Origin: CAYUAI01 sp964442745
Lineage (GTDB): Bacteria; Pseudomonadota; Gammaproteobacteria; S012-40
DNA length: 56,516 nt
Assembly (NCBI GenBank): GCA_964442745.1
Contig: CAYUAI010000019.1
Coordinates: forward strand, 1 to 56,516
Reading direction: 5' to 3'
Shown: positions 35,552 through 45,338 of the stretch, in pieces
Numbering within the stretch: the first letter of the stretch is position 1
How the letters are laid out: every line of letters starts with the position of its first letter
Made by a program: the position numbers and the translations under genes
Notes under the pieces: generated by a model
What the model was told of the DNA's origin: nothing
Database searches by the model: none
What the model saw: only the letters and a program-made list of their open reading frames with translations

Positions 35552-36516
35552 TGTATTCCAAAATAACGGGTACCGGTGCTTATCTCCCCGATAAAATTCT
35601 CACCAATGCGGACCTAGAAAAAATAGTTGATACCACGGATAGCTGGATTGTAGATCGAACCGGCATCCGTGAGCGACGCATTGCCAGTGACGACCAATCC
35701 ACCTGTGATCTGGCTGAAATGGCTGCCCGAGAGGCCATTGCTTCGGCACAACTTGTGCCATCAGATATTGACTTGATTATTGTAGCAACCACGACCCCCG
35801 ATCTTATTTTTCCCAGTACTGCCTGCTTATTGCAGGAGCGATTAGGCATTCAAGGGTGCCCGGCATTTGACGTACAGGCGGTATGTACGGGTTTTGTGTA
35901 TGCCTTAGCGATTGCTGATAAATTTATCAAGTGCGGTACCTCAAAAACCGCCTTAGTGGTGGGGGCCGAAGTCTTATCACGGATTATTGATTGGCAAGAT
36001 CGAGGCACTTGTGTTTTGTTTGGTGACGGCGCTGGGGCGGTTGTGGTACAAGCCGGTGCTGAGCCGGGCATCTTATCTACGCATTTACATGCCGATGGCC
36101 AATATAAAGATTTGTTAAGAGTCAATGGTGGTGTTTCTTCGAATCGCGATACGTTTTTGCAACGTGAAGCGTATATCCAAATGAAAGGCAATGAAGTCTT
36201 TAAAACGGCCGTTAATACCTTAGGTGATATTGTTGACGAAACGCTCATGGCCAATAAGATGGATAAAACAGCGATTGACTGGTTAGTCCCTCACCAGGCC
36301 AACATTCGGATTATTACGGCGACGGCTAAAAAACTCCGGATACCGATGGAGCGTGTGGTGTGTACGGTGGATCGACATGGTAATACTTCGGCGGCTTCCA
36401 TTCCGTTAGCCTTATCACATGCAGTGGCCGCGGGGGATATAAAACCTGGCCAAACCTTGTTGATGGAAGCCTTTGGGGGTGGATTTACTTGGGGGTCCGT
36501 CTTATTAAAATACTAA
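35551..36516 (+). CDS. fabH: 3-oxoacyl-ACP synthase III
   Basis: 321 residues from the ATG that overlaps the plsX stop. The catalytic triad is visible: Cys112 in AVCTGF, His in VPHQANIRI and Asn in GNTSAASIPLAL. It condenses acetyl-CoA with malonyl-ACP to begin fatty acid synthesis. It is second in the plsX-fabH-fabD-fabG run. Confidence 0.95.
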   Translation: MYSKITGTGAYLPDKILTNADLEKIVDTTDSWIVDRTGIRERRIASDDQSTCDLAEMAAREAIASAQLVPSDIDLIIVATTTPDLIFPSTACLLQERLGIQGCPAFDVQAVCTGFVYALAIADKFIKCGTSKTALVVGAEVLSRIIDWQDRGTCVLFGDGAGAVVVQAGAEPGILSTHLHADGQYKDLLRVNGGVSSNRDTFLQREAYIQMKGNEVFKTAVNTLGDIVDETLMANKMDKTAIDWLVPHQANIRIITATAKKLRIPMERVVCTVDRHGNTSAASIPLALSHAVAAGDIKPGQTLLMEAFGGGFTWGSVLLKY

Positions 36517-36529
36517 ATGACAGCGAAAT

Positions 36530-37468
36530 ATGATGAAGCAGGCTTTTATTTTTCCTGGGCAGGGTTCACAATCACTGGGTATGCTATCTGAGCTGGCAGC
36601 ACAATTTACGCAGGTGAAAGCGACTTTTGAGGAAGCCTCCGAGGTGCTTGGTTGGGATGTATGGGCACTCATCCAAGACGGACCGGAAGATCAATTGAAT
36701 TCAACCGAAAAAACCCAACCGGCGATGTTGGCGGCCGGTGTCGCGGCTTGGCAAGTCTGGATTGATCAGAGTGAGGCACGACCTCAGTTGATGGCAGGCC
36801 ATAGTCTGGGTGAATATACCGCCTTGGTGTGTGCGGGTGCTTTGGCGTTTACTGATGCAATTGCCTTAGTGGCTGATCGTGGTCGTTTTATGCAAGCCGC
36901 TGTTCCTCGAGGTAGCGGTGCGATGGCGGCTATTTTAGGCTTGGCGGATGATAAAGTGCAGGCCTTATGCGTGGCGCAGGCTGAGAATCAAGTATTGCAA
37001 GCCGTCAATTATAATAGTCCTGGGCAGGTGGTTATTGCGGGTCACCGTGAGGCGGTTGAGCGGGCAGTAGCGCAGGCCTCGTCCATGGGTGCGAAACGAG
37101 CGACATTGCTCTCCGTTTCGGTGCCGTCTCATTGCGCCTTAATGCAATCTGCTGCGATGAATTTGCAGCAACGCTTACAAGCCATTGAAATAAAAAATCC
37201 GACGATTCCGGTGATTCATAATTGCGATGTGACAATCCATAACGAGGCGACAGCGATAAAACAGGCGCTGGTTAAGCAGCTCGATCACCCGGTATTATGG
37301 GTTAAAACCATCCAATGGATGAATGCCCAAGGAGTGACGCAGTTTATTGAATGTGGACCAGGCAAGGTGCTCGCGGGATTAAACAAAAGAATCATTAAAA
37401 AAGCATCGGTGTATCCCACGCATGATGTTGGTTCATTGCAAAACGCATTGCAGGCTTGTTCCCAGTAA
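36530..37468 (+). CDS. fabD: Malonyl-CoA--ACP transacylase
   Basis: 312 residues. The N-terminal IFPGQGSQS, nucleophile Ser92 in GHSLGEYTAL, and His in SVPSHCALM are diagnostic. It loads malonyl groups onto ACP. It starts 13 bp after fabH with two successive ATG codons (36530, 36533); the first is used here. Confidence 0.95.
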   Translation: MMKQAFIFPGQGSQSLGMLSELAAQFTQVKATFEEASEVLGWDVWALIQDGPEDQLNSTEKTQPAMLAAGVAAWQVWIDQSEARPQLMAGHSLGEYTALVCAGALAFTDAIALVADRGRFMQAAVPRGSGAMAAILGLADDKVQALCVAQAENQVLQAVNYNSPGQVVIAGHREAVERAVAQASSMGAKRATLLSVSVPSHCALMQSAAMNLQQRLQAIEIKNPTIPVIHNCDVTIHNEATAIKQALVKQLDHPVLWVKTIQWMNAQGVTQFIECGPGKVLAGLNKRIIKKASVYPTHDVGSLQNALQACSQ

Positions 37469-37518
37469 AGTCATCTGGATATGGGTAATATCTCACACGG
37501 CCAAAAGGAGCAAAATGG

Positions 37519-38262
37519 ATGAGTTTGGAAAATCATATCGCATTGGTAACGGGGGCGAGCCGCGGTATTGGTCAAGCCATTGCCTTACAGCTTGGCAAGC
37601 AAGGGGCCACGGTGATTGGTACTGCCACTTCGCCAGCCGGTGCGGATCACATTAGCGGCTATTTAGCTGAACAAAACATCAAAGGGGATGGCAAAACGCT
37701 AAATGTCACTGATCAAGCGGCCATTGACGAGCTTGTCAAAGCGATTTCTGCTGAGTATGGCGCGCCTAGCCTATTAGTCAACAATGCTGGAATCACTCGC
37801 GATAATCTCTTATTGCGGATGAGTGTCGATGAATGGGATAGTATCATTGACACGAATTTAAGTTCGGTATTTCGCATGAGTAAGGCTTGTTTGCGGGGCA
37901 TGATAAAATTGCGCCGTGGCCGAATCATTAATATTGCTTCGGTGGTGGGTGTCACAGGTAATGCTGGACAAACGAATTATGCGGCGGCGAAAAGCGGTAT
38001 TATCGGTTTTTCAAAATCCTTAGCGAGAGAAGTAGCGGCGCGTGGTGTGACGGTGAATGTGGTGGCCCCTGGTTTTATCAATACCGACATGACACGTGGC
38101 TTAGCCGATACACACAAAACTCAGCTGATTGCTCAAATTCCATTAAACAGGCTGGGTGAGCCAGCCGATATTGCTGCAGCGGTTGGTTTTCTCGCGTCTG
38201 AGCAAGCCGGCTATATTACGGGGCAGACGCTGCAAGTGAATGGTGGTATGTGCATGACTTGA
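37519..38262 (+). CDS. fabG: 3-oxoacyl-ACP reductase
   Basis: 247 residues, a classical short-chain dehydrogenase: TGASRGIGQAIA (NADPH binding), NNAGITRD, catalytic Ser-Tyr-Lys with NYAAAKSGIIGF, and a C-terminal GQTLQVNGGMCM typical of FabG. It reduces 3-ketoacyl-ACP. An AAAGGAG site stands 8 bases before ATG 37519. Next in line after fabD, and followed by acpP after a 461-bp gap. Confidence 0.95.
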   Translation: MSLENHIALVTGASRGIGQAIALQLGKQGATVIGTATSPAGADHISGYLAEQNIKGDGKTLNVTDQAAIDELVKAISAEYGAPSLLVNNAGITRDNLLLRMSVDEWDSIIDTNLSSVFRMSKACLRGMIKLRRGRIINIASVVGVTGNAGQTNYAAAKSGIIGFSKSLAREVAARGVTVNVVAPGFINTDMTRGLADTHKTQLIAQIPLNRLGEPADIAAAVGFLASEQAGYITGQTLQVNGGMCMT

Positions 38263-38723
38263 GGTGATTTTTTAACGAAAAAGCCGCTTTTTCAGATGAT
38301 CATGTGATAGGTTTGATTGTTGATTTTATATGGATTTTTCATTGCTTAATAATCCAGTAGACCCCCGGCTTGTTTAGAAAATTCGTGTGAGATCAAAAAT
38401 TTACGATTATCAGATAACTTCAGTGGGAAATGTGGGACAAAAATCGTAGAAAAAATGGATTGAGTGGTTAGTAGGAAAGTGACATAAAAATTATGATGAA
38501 GTTAGACTAGCGCTATATGGAAGTTTCCCATAAAATACGCCTCATCGGGTTTGTTTGAGTATTTGAACAACATGAAAAATAGGAGAAATAACTCTCTGTT
38601 TGTAAAATAATATTTGTAAGCGCTAATGATTGATTAGCTGCGGGTGAGTTTGGTTTGTAGAACGAGCAACTCGTGTATTGGAATACCTATCAATATAAGA
38701 TAAGACTGGAGGAAAAGACAAGC
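38263..38723. other. Long gap before acpP, probable separate promoter and leader
   Basis: No gene seen. acpP is usually expressed far above its neighbours, so a strong promoter of its own is expected here. I could not single out a convincing -35/-10 pair. The last 20 bases contain the GGAGG ribosome site of acpP. Confidence 0.4.
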
Positions 38724-38960
38724 ATGAGCACTGTCGATGAGCGCGTAAAGAAGATCGTTGGTGAACAACTAGGGGTAAAGGAAGAGGAGTTAAGCAACGA
38801 ATCATCTTTCGTAGATGATCTTGGTGCTGATTCCCTGGACACCGTAGAATTAGTGATGGCGCTTGAAGAAGAATTTGAGTGCGAAATTCCCGATGAAGAA
38901 GCTGAGAAAATCACAACCGTACAAGAAGCGATTACCTATATTAATAAGCATATCAACTGA
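38724..38960 (+). CDS. acpP: Acyl carrier protein
   Basis: 78 residues from ATG 38724, preceded by GGAGG (38708-38712). The acidic four-helix protein carries the phosphopantetheine Ser37 in GADSLDT and the conserved VMALEEEFECEIPDEEAEKI recognition helix. It is the carrier for all steps of the surrounding fab genes. Confidence 0.97.
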   Translation: MSTVDERVKKIVGEQLGVKEEELSNESSFVDDLGADSLDTVELVMALEEEFECEIPDEEAEKITTVQEAITYINKHIN

Positions 38961-38987
38961 ACCATCATTGCTGATACGGTATGAACG

Positions 38988-39019
38988 GGCTGTCGTCGAA
39001 CCGAGGACGGCCTTTTCTA
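38988..39019 (+). terminator. Rho-independent terminator after acpP
   Basis: GGCTGTCGTC (38988-38997) pairs with GAGGACGGCC (39003-39012), nine pairs with one mismatch around a 5-nt loop, and is followed by TTTTCTATTT. It lies 27 bases after the acpP stop and would separate the abundant acpP mRNA from fabF. Confidence 0.75.
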
Positions 39020-39116
39020 TTTATCTAGGTCAGTTAATTGGATCGTGATATCTTCTGATTTAACGTAATCATGTTGATTGTCTATTAGGCTACTATATTT
39101 GTTTTGAGGGTGAGTT

Positions 39117-40358
39117 TTGAGTAAAAGACGGGTTGTCATTACTGGCTTAGGTATTGTTTCTCCAGTCGGATTAAATATTAAACAGGCTTGGGAAAATATC
39201 TTAGCCGGTAAAAGCGGAATTAAGCCGATAACTCATTTCGATGTTTCGCAATTTTCGACTCGCTTTGGTGGATCGGTTTGGGGATTTGAAGCCGCTGACT
39301 ATATTCCTAAAAAAGAAATCAAAAAAATGGATATTTTCATTCAATACGGTGTGGCAGCGGCTAAAGAAGCGATTGATGATGCGGGTATTGAAGTCACAGA
39401 AGCTAATGCGGAGCGCATTGGGGTCGCGATTGGCTCAGGCATTGGTGGTCTGACAGGCATTGAAAAAGGGCACAATAGTTTTCTCGCAAGCGGGCCGCGT
39501 AAAATTTCACCGTTTTTTGTACCCAGTAATATTATTAATATGATTTCCGGCGATGTGTCAGTGATGTATGGCATGAAAGGTCCAAATTTTGCCATTGTGA
39601 CCGCCTGTACGACTGGCACGCACAATATTGGTGAAGCGGCCAGAATGATTGCTTATGGCGATGCTGATGTGATGATTGCCGGGGGCGCAGAAATGGCAAC
39701 GTCGCCCACTGGGCTGGGTGGATTTGCTTCAGCAAAAGCCTTATCCAGCCGTAATGATGACCCGGAAACCGCCAGTCGACCCTGGGATAAAGATCGGGAC
39801 GGCTTTGTATTAAGCGACGGTGCTGGTGTGGTCGTGCTGGAAGAATATGCCCATGCCAAGCGTCGCCATGCGCAAATATATGCCGAAATGATTGGTTTTG
39901 GCATGAGCGCCGATGCCTATCACATGACCGCCCCACCGCAAGATGGGGAAGGCGCACAACGATGCATGAAAAATGCGCTACGCGATGCTGGCATCAATGC
40001 GACAGACGTAGACTATATTAATGCCCATGGTACCTCAACACCGGTGGGTGACTTGGCCGAATCCATTGCTGTCAAACAAGTGTTTGAAGCGCATGCTTAT
40101 CAGTTGGCTATGAGTTCGACAAAATCAATGACGGGTCATTTGTTAGGGGCGGCGGGTGGCATTGAAGCGGCTTTTTGTGCCTTGGCAATTCGAGATCAAG
40201 TGGCGCCACCGACAATCAATATATTTAACCAAGATCCTGCCTGTGATTTAGACTATATACCAGCAACGGCGCGGGAAATGAAAATCAAGACCGTCATGTC
40301 GAATTCATTTGGCTTTGGTGGAACGAATGGCACACTTATTATGCAAAAATTAACCTAG
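39117..40358 (+). CDS. fabF: 3-oxoacyl-ACP synthase II
   Basis: 413 residues. The active site is complete: Cys164 in VTACTTGTHN, His in NAHGTSTPVGD, Lys and second His in SSTKSMTGHLLGAAGGIEA. It elongates acyl-ACP and helps set unsaturated fatty acid content. The start is a TTG with a GAGGGTGAG site upstream, which fits the usual N-terminus SKRRVVITGLG; no ATG fits better. Confidence 0.95.
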   Translation: MSKRRVVITGLGIVSPVGLNIKQAWENILAGKSGIKPITHFDVSQFSTRFGGSVWGFEAADYIPKKEIKKMDIFIQYGVAAAKEAIDDAGIEVTEANAERIGVAIGSGIGGLTGIEKGHNSFLASGPRKISPFFVPSNIINMISGDVSVMYGMKGPNFAIVTACTTGTHNIGEAARMIAYGDADVMIAGGAEMATSPTGLGGFASAKALSSRNDDPETASRPWDKDRDGFVLSDGAGVVVLEEYAHAKRRHAQIYAEMIGFGMSADAYHMTAPPQDGEGAQRCMKNALRDAGINATDVDYINAHGTSTPVGDLAESIAVKQVFEAHAYQLAMSSTKSMTGHLLGAAGGIEAAFCALAIRDQVAPPTINIFNQDPACDLDYIPATAREMKIKTVMSNSFGFGGTNGTLIMQKLT

Positions 40359-40414
40359 CCTGTTTTACCCGCTTGTTTGTTATTTGAATTTGACACCGAA
40401 TTAAATGCGACTCT

Positions 40415-41812
40415 ATGCACCAGTGGCTCAAAATGAGTCACATGTTTAGTTATCACTTGTTATCTGAAACGCCAGTGGATTTACTGGTGTTGCATCAGCT
40501 CAATCCTCAGCGTTATCCCTTTTTATTAGAAAGCGTGGCGGCGGGTCATGCCCATGCCCGCTTCGACATTCTATTTGCCTTTCCCCAGCAGACCATTGTG
40601 CTTGATGCGCAATATGGGCTATGGATTGATGGTCACAAGGCGAGTCATGACGATTTTCTTGATCAATTAGATAGGAGCTGGCAGCAAGAGCGGCAGTCCA
40701 GGCAGACGGTGATTGATCTCCCATTTCGTGGCGGATGGTTTGTTTATCTGGGTTATGAGCTGGCACAGCAAATTGAAACAACATTGGCCTTACCAACCAT
40801 CGAAGATGATTTTCCCACGGCGTTTGCGGTTCGAATGCCCGCCGCTTTTGTTCAGGATCACTTGTTAGGACAGACCTATCTCATGGTTGAGCACGCTTTC
40901 CGTGATTTATCACCGAAAATGCAAAGCGATTTTTCACAACTTGATAGGCATCGGCGGGTGGAATACCCATCGCTAATGAGTATCGAATTGATTGAAGAAG
41001 CGCCGAATATTTACTTAAACAACATCGAAAAAATACTAAAATACATTAAAAATGGGGATGTCTTTCAAGTTAACTTATCGCGCTACTGGGCGGGTGTGTT
41101 ACCGGTTGAATATTCTATTACCGACCTCTATGCTAAATTAAGAGCGCAAAATCCGGCGCCCTTTTCTGGTTTAATGCATTGGGGTGATTCTTATATCGTC
41201 AGTTCGTCGCCGGAACGTCTCGTGAAAGTGACCGCCGATAAGGTGCAGGTACGTCCCATTGCCGGGACGGCGGCTAGGTGGCCCCAGGCCGATGACGATG
41301 GGCGCGATCAAGCGCATAAACAGGCGTTGATTCAGCATCCTAAGGAACGGGCTGAGCATATTATGCTCATTGACCTGGAGCGAAATGATTTAGGGCGGGT
41401 TTGCGTCGCGGGTTCTGTCAAGGTGGATGAATTCATGGTGCTTGAATCCTATGCTCACGTACATCACATCGTCTCCAATGTGGTCGGCACGCTAGCCGCG
41501 CCATATAGTCCAGGGCGCTTGATTAAAGCGGTTTTTCCTGGCGGTACCATTACCGGTTGCCCGAAGGTGAGATGTATGGAAATCATTGCCGAATTGGAAC
41601 AATCTCGGCGACGGGCTTATACCGGTTCGATGGGGTATTTAAATCATGATGGTGATTTAGATTTGAACATTCTGATTCGCACCATCGAACAGCATAAAAC
41701 GGCTATTTCTTTTCGTGCCGGTGCCGGTATTGTGGCGGACTCGCAAGCAAGTCGGGAATTAACAGAAACCCGCGCCAAGGCCAAAGGATTAATGATGGCA
41801 TTGCAGTCGTGA
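40415..41812 (+). CDS. pabB: Aminodeoxychorismate synthase component I (PabB)
   Basis: 465 residues of the chorismate-utilising fold. Visible blocks: IKNGDVFQVNLS, SSSPERL, RPIAGTAAR (280-288), HIMLIDLERNDLGRV, FPGGTITGCPKVRCMEII and YTGSMGYL. It aminates chorismate in folate synthesis. The PIxGT motif has Ala283 where E. coli PabB has a catalytic Lys; this Ala is also found in TrpE. The adjacent pabC, overlapped by 4 bases, argues for PabB. The glutamine amidotransferase (PabA) is not nearby. The start is uncertain among ATG 40415, 40433 and 40442; none has a good ribosome site. Confidence 0.85.
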   Translation: MHQWLKMSHMFSYHLLSETPVDLLVLHQLNPQRYPFLLESVAAGHAHARFDILFAFPQQTIVLDAQYGLWIDGHKASHDDFLDQLDRSWQQERQSRQTVIDLPFRGGWFVYLGYELAQQIETTLALPTIEDDFPTAFAVRMPAAFVQDHLLGQTYLMVEHAFRDLSPKMQSDFSQLDRHRRVEYPSLMSIELIEEAPNIYLNNIEKILKYIKNGDVFQVNLSRYWAGVLPVEYSITDLYAKLRAQNPAPFSGLMHWGDSYIVSSSPERLVKVTADKVQVRPIAGTAARWPQADDDGRDQAHKQALIQHPKERAEHIMLIDLERNDLGRVCVAGSVKVDEFMVLESYAHVHHIVSNVVGTLAAPYSPGRLIKAVFPGGTITGCPKVRCMEIIAELEQSRRRAYTGSMGYLNHDGDLDLNILIRTIEQHKTAISFRAGAGIVADSQASRELTETRAKAKGLMMALQS

Positions 41813-42663
41813 CAGCACGTGTGTTAATCAATGGGGTGGCGGCGGATACGGTTCATTATACCGATCGTGGGTTTCAATATGGTGATGGTGTGTTTGAGAC
41901 CATTGCCGTGATCAGTGGGACATTTTTGCTGTGGGAGGCCCACCTGGCACGATTGCATCAAGGTTGCCAACGCTTAAAAATCCCTCTGCCCGATGTTGAG
42001 CGATTGTGGGCAGAAGCTAACCAGTTATGGCATGGTTGTGCTTTTCCGATGGCACGCGGGGTGTTAAAAATTATTATCACGCGGGGACCTGGCCAGCGTG
42101 GTTATGGTGTACCCAGCGACGTCAGCGTTACTCGCCTGCTCAGCTTGGCCGATTGGCCTGACACGCTAATCCCATTATCCAGGCGACCTTGCACGGTGCG
42201 TTGTTGTCAAACCCGATTAGGATTAAATCCTCAGCTCGCTGGCATCAAGCATTGCAACCGGTTAGAAAATATTTTGGCTCGGGCAGAATGGAGGGATCAA
42301 ACCATCGTCGAAGGGCTTTTATTTGATAACGATGATCAACTGATTGAAGGTACCATGAGCAATGTTTTTCTTGTTCAAGAGCAATGTTTAGTCACTCCGG
42401 CACTGGACCAGGTGGGTGTTGCCGGAGTGATGCGAGCACATATTCTGGAAATGGCTAAAAAATTGGGTATAAAAATCCACATTGGCGGCGTAAGCCGGTT
42501 AGCATTACATCAAGCTGATGAAGTTTTTTTAACGAATAGTCTCATTGGCATCTGGCCAGTGGCGACCATTATCCAACATGAGCAAAAGAAAATATTAAAA
42601 ACGCATGCTCTGACCCGAGTATTACAGCAACAATTAAAACCGCTCTTTAATCCAGATGATTAA
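41809..42663 (+). CDS. pabC: Aminodeoxychorismate lyase
   Basis: 284 residues, class IV PLP fold: RGFQYGDGVFETIAV near the start, PLP Lys in GIKHCNRLENILA, EGTMSNVFLV and the ending TNSLIGIWPVATI typical of PabC. It splits aminodeoxychorismate into p-aminobenzoate and pyruvate. The GTG start overlaps the pabB stop (GTGA), and the end overlaps mltG by 8 bases. Confidence 0.9.
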   Translation: MTARVLINGVAADTVHYTDRGFQYGDGVFETIAVISGTFLLWEAHLARLHQGCQRLKIPLPDVERLWAEANQLWHGCAFPMARGVLKIIITRGPGQRGYGVPSDVSVTRLLSLADWPDTLIPLSRRPCTVRCCQTRLGLNPQLAGIKHCNRLENILARAEWRDQTIVEGLLFDNDDQLIEGTMSNVFLVQEQCLVTPALDQVGVAGVMRAHILEMAKKLGIKIHIGGVSRLALHQADEVFLTNSLIGIWPVATIIQHEQKKILKTHALTRVLQQQLKPLFNPDD

Positions 42664-43738
42664 TCTCCTCTTTAAAGTGATTGGCGTTGCAATGATTGTC
42701 ATCAGTGCCTTTGTAGCTTGGCACTGGATGGGCATCAGTCAATTCGCCGACCAACCCATTAGTCTCACTGAACCGGTGGATTTTGATTTGCCGCGTGGCG
42801 CTCATTTGCGTGATGTTGCGCAACAACTTGAGCAACAGAAAATCATTGACAATGCCCAATATTTAGTCTTGTTGGCCCGATTTGAATCGCTTGATCGCAA
42901 TATCAAGGCCGGTGAGTATCACATTAGTGGTGAGCTGACTCCTCGGACACTTTTGCAGCATTTTGTGAAGGGAAAGGTAAAACAATATGCCTTAACCGTC
43001 ATTGAAGGATGGACATTCCAGCAACTCATGTCCGCCTTACGTGAACATCCAAAAATTAAACAGACGTTGCAAGACACAACCGGCTTGGTGGTGATGGCGA
43101 AAATTGATCGACCTGGTGAACATCCTGAGGGTCAGTTTTTACCGGATACGTATCATTTTCCCAGAGGAACGTCGGATGTGAGTTTTTTGCGGCGGGCGAA
43201 TGTGGCGTTGCACCGCGTTTTAAATGAAGCCTGGCAAAATCGTCGGTTGGACTTGCCCTACAAAACGCCCTACGAAGCGCTGATCATGGCGTCAATCGTT
43301 GAAAAAGAGACCGCTATTTCAGCCGAGCGACCACAAATTTCGGGTGTTTTCGTCCGACGCTTGCAGAAAAATATGCGCCTACAAACCGATCCAACCGTGA
43401 TTTATGGCATGGGGGACCGTTACCAAGGCAATTTACGACGCAAAGATTTGAGAAGGGATACGCCCTACAATACCTATGTGCGAAAAGGATTAACACCAAC
43501 GCCCATTGCTTTGCCGAGTCGCCATGCGATTCAATCGGCATTGACCCCGGCCAAGGGTGATACTCTCTACTTTGTCGCCAAGGGTAATGGCTTTCATCAT
43601 TTTTCTAAAACGCTTGTCAAGCATAACCAAGCCGTCAAAACCTATCAATTGACACCCTGCAAAAATTATCGCAGTTATCCGCAGCCATCGGTTGCCCAAC
43701 ATGAATCAGTTCAGGAGTCCTCGTGTTTATCACCATAG
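42656..43738 (+). CDS. mltG: Endolytic murein transglycosylase MltG
   Basis: 360 residues. One N-terminal transmembrane helix (about 5-24) is followed by a LysM-like subdomain (LPRGAHLRDVAQQLEQQKIIDN) and the YceG catalytic domain with the catalytic Glu in MASIVEKETA. EGQFLPDTYHFPRGT and RLQTDPTVIYG are family motifs. It cuts nascent glycan strands at the inner membrane and ends their growth. It sits between pabC and tmk as in most gammaproteobacteria. Confidence 0.93.
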   Translation: MINLLFKVIGVAMIVISAFVAWHWMGISQFADQPISLTEPVDFDLPRGAHLRDVAQQLEQQKIIDNAQYLVLLARFESLDRNIKAGEYHISGELTPRTLLQHFVKGKVKQYALTVIEGWTFQQLMSALREHPKIKQTLQDTTGLVVMAKIDRPGEHPEGQFLPDTYHFPRGTSDVSFLRRANVALHRVLNEAWQNRRLDLPYKTPYEALIMASIVEKETAISAERPQISGVFVRRLQKNMRLQTDPTVIYGMGDRYQGNLRRKDLRRDTPYNTYVRKGLTPTPIALPSRHAIQSALTPAKGDTLYFVAKGNGFHHFSKTLVKHNQAVKTYQLTPCKNYRSYPQPSVAQHESVQESSCLSP

Positions 43739-44337
43739 AAGGCGGAGATGGTGCCGGCAAGTCAACAAATGTTGAATACATTCGAGCTAAACTCAAGGCG
43801 GTAGGGAAGCCTGTTATCGTTACCCGAGAACCGGGCGGTACACCGTTGGCGGAAAAAATACGCCGACTCTTATTAGATCCAGAAAATAAAAATGTATCTG
43901 TTGATGCCGAACTTTTATTAATGTTTGCCGCCCGGGCAGATCATCTGGAAAACGTGATTAAACCGGCGCTCGCCCAAGGTCACTGGATTGTCTGTGATCG
44001 TTTTACCGATGCGACGTATGCCTATCAGGGCGGAGGGCGTGATGTCTCAATGCAGCGGATTGCCCTGATCGAGCAATGGGTGCAAGGTGGATTGCGGCCG
44101 GATTTGACCTTGTTATTTGACTTGCCGGTGAGTGTCGGTTTAGCGCGTGCTCGTGTGCGCGGTCAGGCTGATCGCTTTGAGCAGGAAGACATCATTTTTT
44201 TTGAGAAAGTGCGCGATTGTTATTTGGCAATGGCTCGCCAAGCCTCCCATCGTTACCGGGTGATTGATGCGCAAAAATCCTTAGCTGAAGTGCAGCAAAA
44301 CATAGATTGTATTTTAGCCTCGGTGGTAGCCGAATGA
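43723..44337 (+). CDS. tmk: Thymidylate kinase
   Basis: 204 residues. P-loop GGDGAGKST (7-15), TREPGGTPLAE, the DR motif in VCDRFTDATYAYQGGGR and a lid region with RVRGQADRFEQ. It phosphorylates dTMP to dTDP. The GTG start has an AGGAG site 5 bases upstream and lies inside the 3' end of mltG (16-base overlap). Confidence 0.95.
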   Translation: MFITIEGGDGAGKSTNVEYIRAKLKAVGKPVIVTREPGGTPLAEKIRRLLLDPENKNVSVDAELLLMFAARADHLENVIKPALAQGHWIVCDRFTDATYAYQGGGRDVSMQRIALIEQWVQGGLRPDLTLLFDLPVSVGLARARVRGQADRFEQEDIIFFEKVRDCYLAMARQASHRYRVIDAQKSLAEVQQNIDCILASVVAE

Positions 44338-45338
44338 GTCGCTATCCATGGCTGCAAGCGGTGTGGCAAGATTTGATATCGCGAGCCAAGCAACAGCGTA
44401 TTCCCCATGCTTTGCTTTTGCTCGGCCCGTCAGGTTTAGGTAAAATGCATTTCGCCGAAAGCTTTGCTAAATTTTTCCTGTGCAAGCATAACGCCTCATT
44501 AGAGGAGGCTTGTGGTGATTGCGTTTCCTGTCATCTATGGCGTGCGGGAAACCATCCTGATATTTTGATGGTGGCGGCGCTGGAGAAATCCAAACAGATT
44601 ACCATTGACCAGGTGCGAGAAATTCACCAATTTTTAAGTCTGACACCGCACCTCGGTAAACAAAAAATGGTGATAATAAACTCGGCCCATCGGATGAATC
44701 GTGCGGCTGCTAATAGTTTGCTAAAATCGCTGGAAGAACCCCCGGCAGATACATTGATTTTGCTAAGTACTCATCGACCCTCTGCATTGTTAGCTACGGT
44801 GAGAAGCCGTTGTCAACCGCTCACTTTTGCATTGCCTTGTGGAGACTTAGCGCAATCCTGGTTACAACAACAATTGCTTGATAAAACAGCCAGCGAATGT
44901 CAAGTGTTACTGGCGTTGGCGAACGGTGCCCCCTTAGTGGCTCTTGCGTTTGTTCAACAAGAAATATTTCAACAACGAGACGCTTTTTTTAACGCACTGA
45001 TTGACTTGCAAGGCCATAAATCCAGCGTAATCGAGACCGCACAAGTGGCACTAAAGATTGGTTTGGAAGGGTCGTTATACTGGATGTCGAGTGGGGTGAT
45101 TGATTTAGTCCGGCTAAAATTTGCACCGCAACCACCCATGATAAACAATCCTGATTTCATTGAGCCATTGCGCACTATCGCACGCCAATGTTCGGTGCAA
45201 GCGTTACTCAACGTCTACCAAAAATTAATGAGCGCTCAAGCTTGTCAAACCTCAAACCCGAATCCACTCTTATTGATGGAAGATGTGCTACTGAGTTTCG
45301 CCGCCATCAGTGACCATTCCCAAGCTAGGGGGAAATGA
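44334..45338 (+). CDS. holB: DNA polymerase III delta' subunit
   Basis: 334 residues from the ATG overlapping the tmk stop (ATGA). Clamp-loader AAA+ fold: LLLGPSGLGKMHFA (P-loop-like), a zinc module with CGDCVSC, and SLLKSLEEPPADTLILLST with the SRC motif in RSRCQPL. It is part of the clamp loader. Overlaps pilZ by four bases. Confidence 0.93.
   Translation: MSRYPWLQAVWQDLISRAKQQRIPHALLLLGPSGLGKMHFAESFAKFFLCKHNASLEEACGDCVSCHLWRAGNHPDILMVAALEKSKQITIDQVREIHQFLSLTPHLGKQKMVIINSAHRMNRAAANSLLKSLEEPPADTLILLSTHRPSALLATVRSRCQPLTFALPCGDLAQSWLQQQLLDKTASECQVLLALANGAPLVALAFVQQEIFQQRDAFFNALIDLQGHKSSVIETAQVALKIGLEGSLYWMSSGVIDLVRLKFAPQPPMINNPDFIEPLRTIARQCSVQALLNVYQKLMSAQACQTSNPNPLLLMEDVLLSFAAISDHSQARGK

Noticed and set aside
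39535..39957. A 140-codon minus-strand frame inside fabF
   Set aside because: Antisense shadow of a certain gene, with His/Arg-rich composition and no homology I know.
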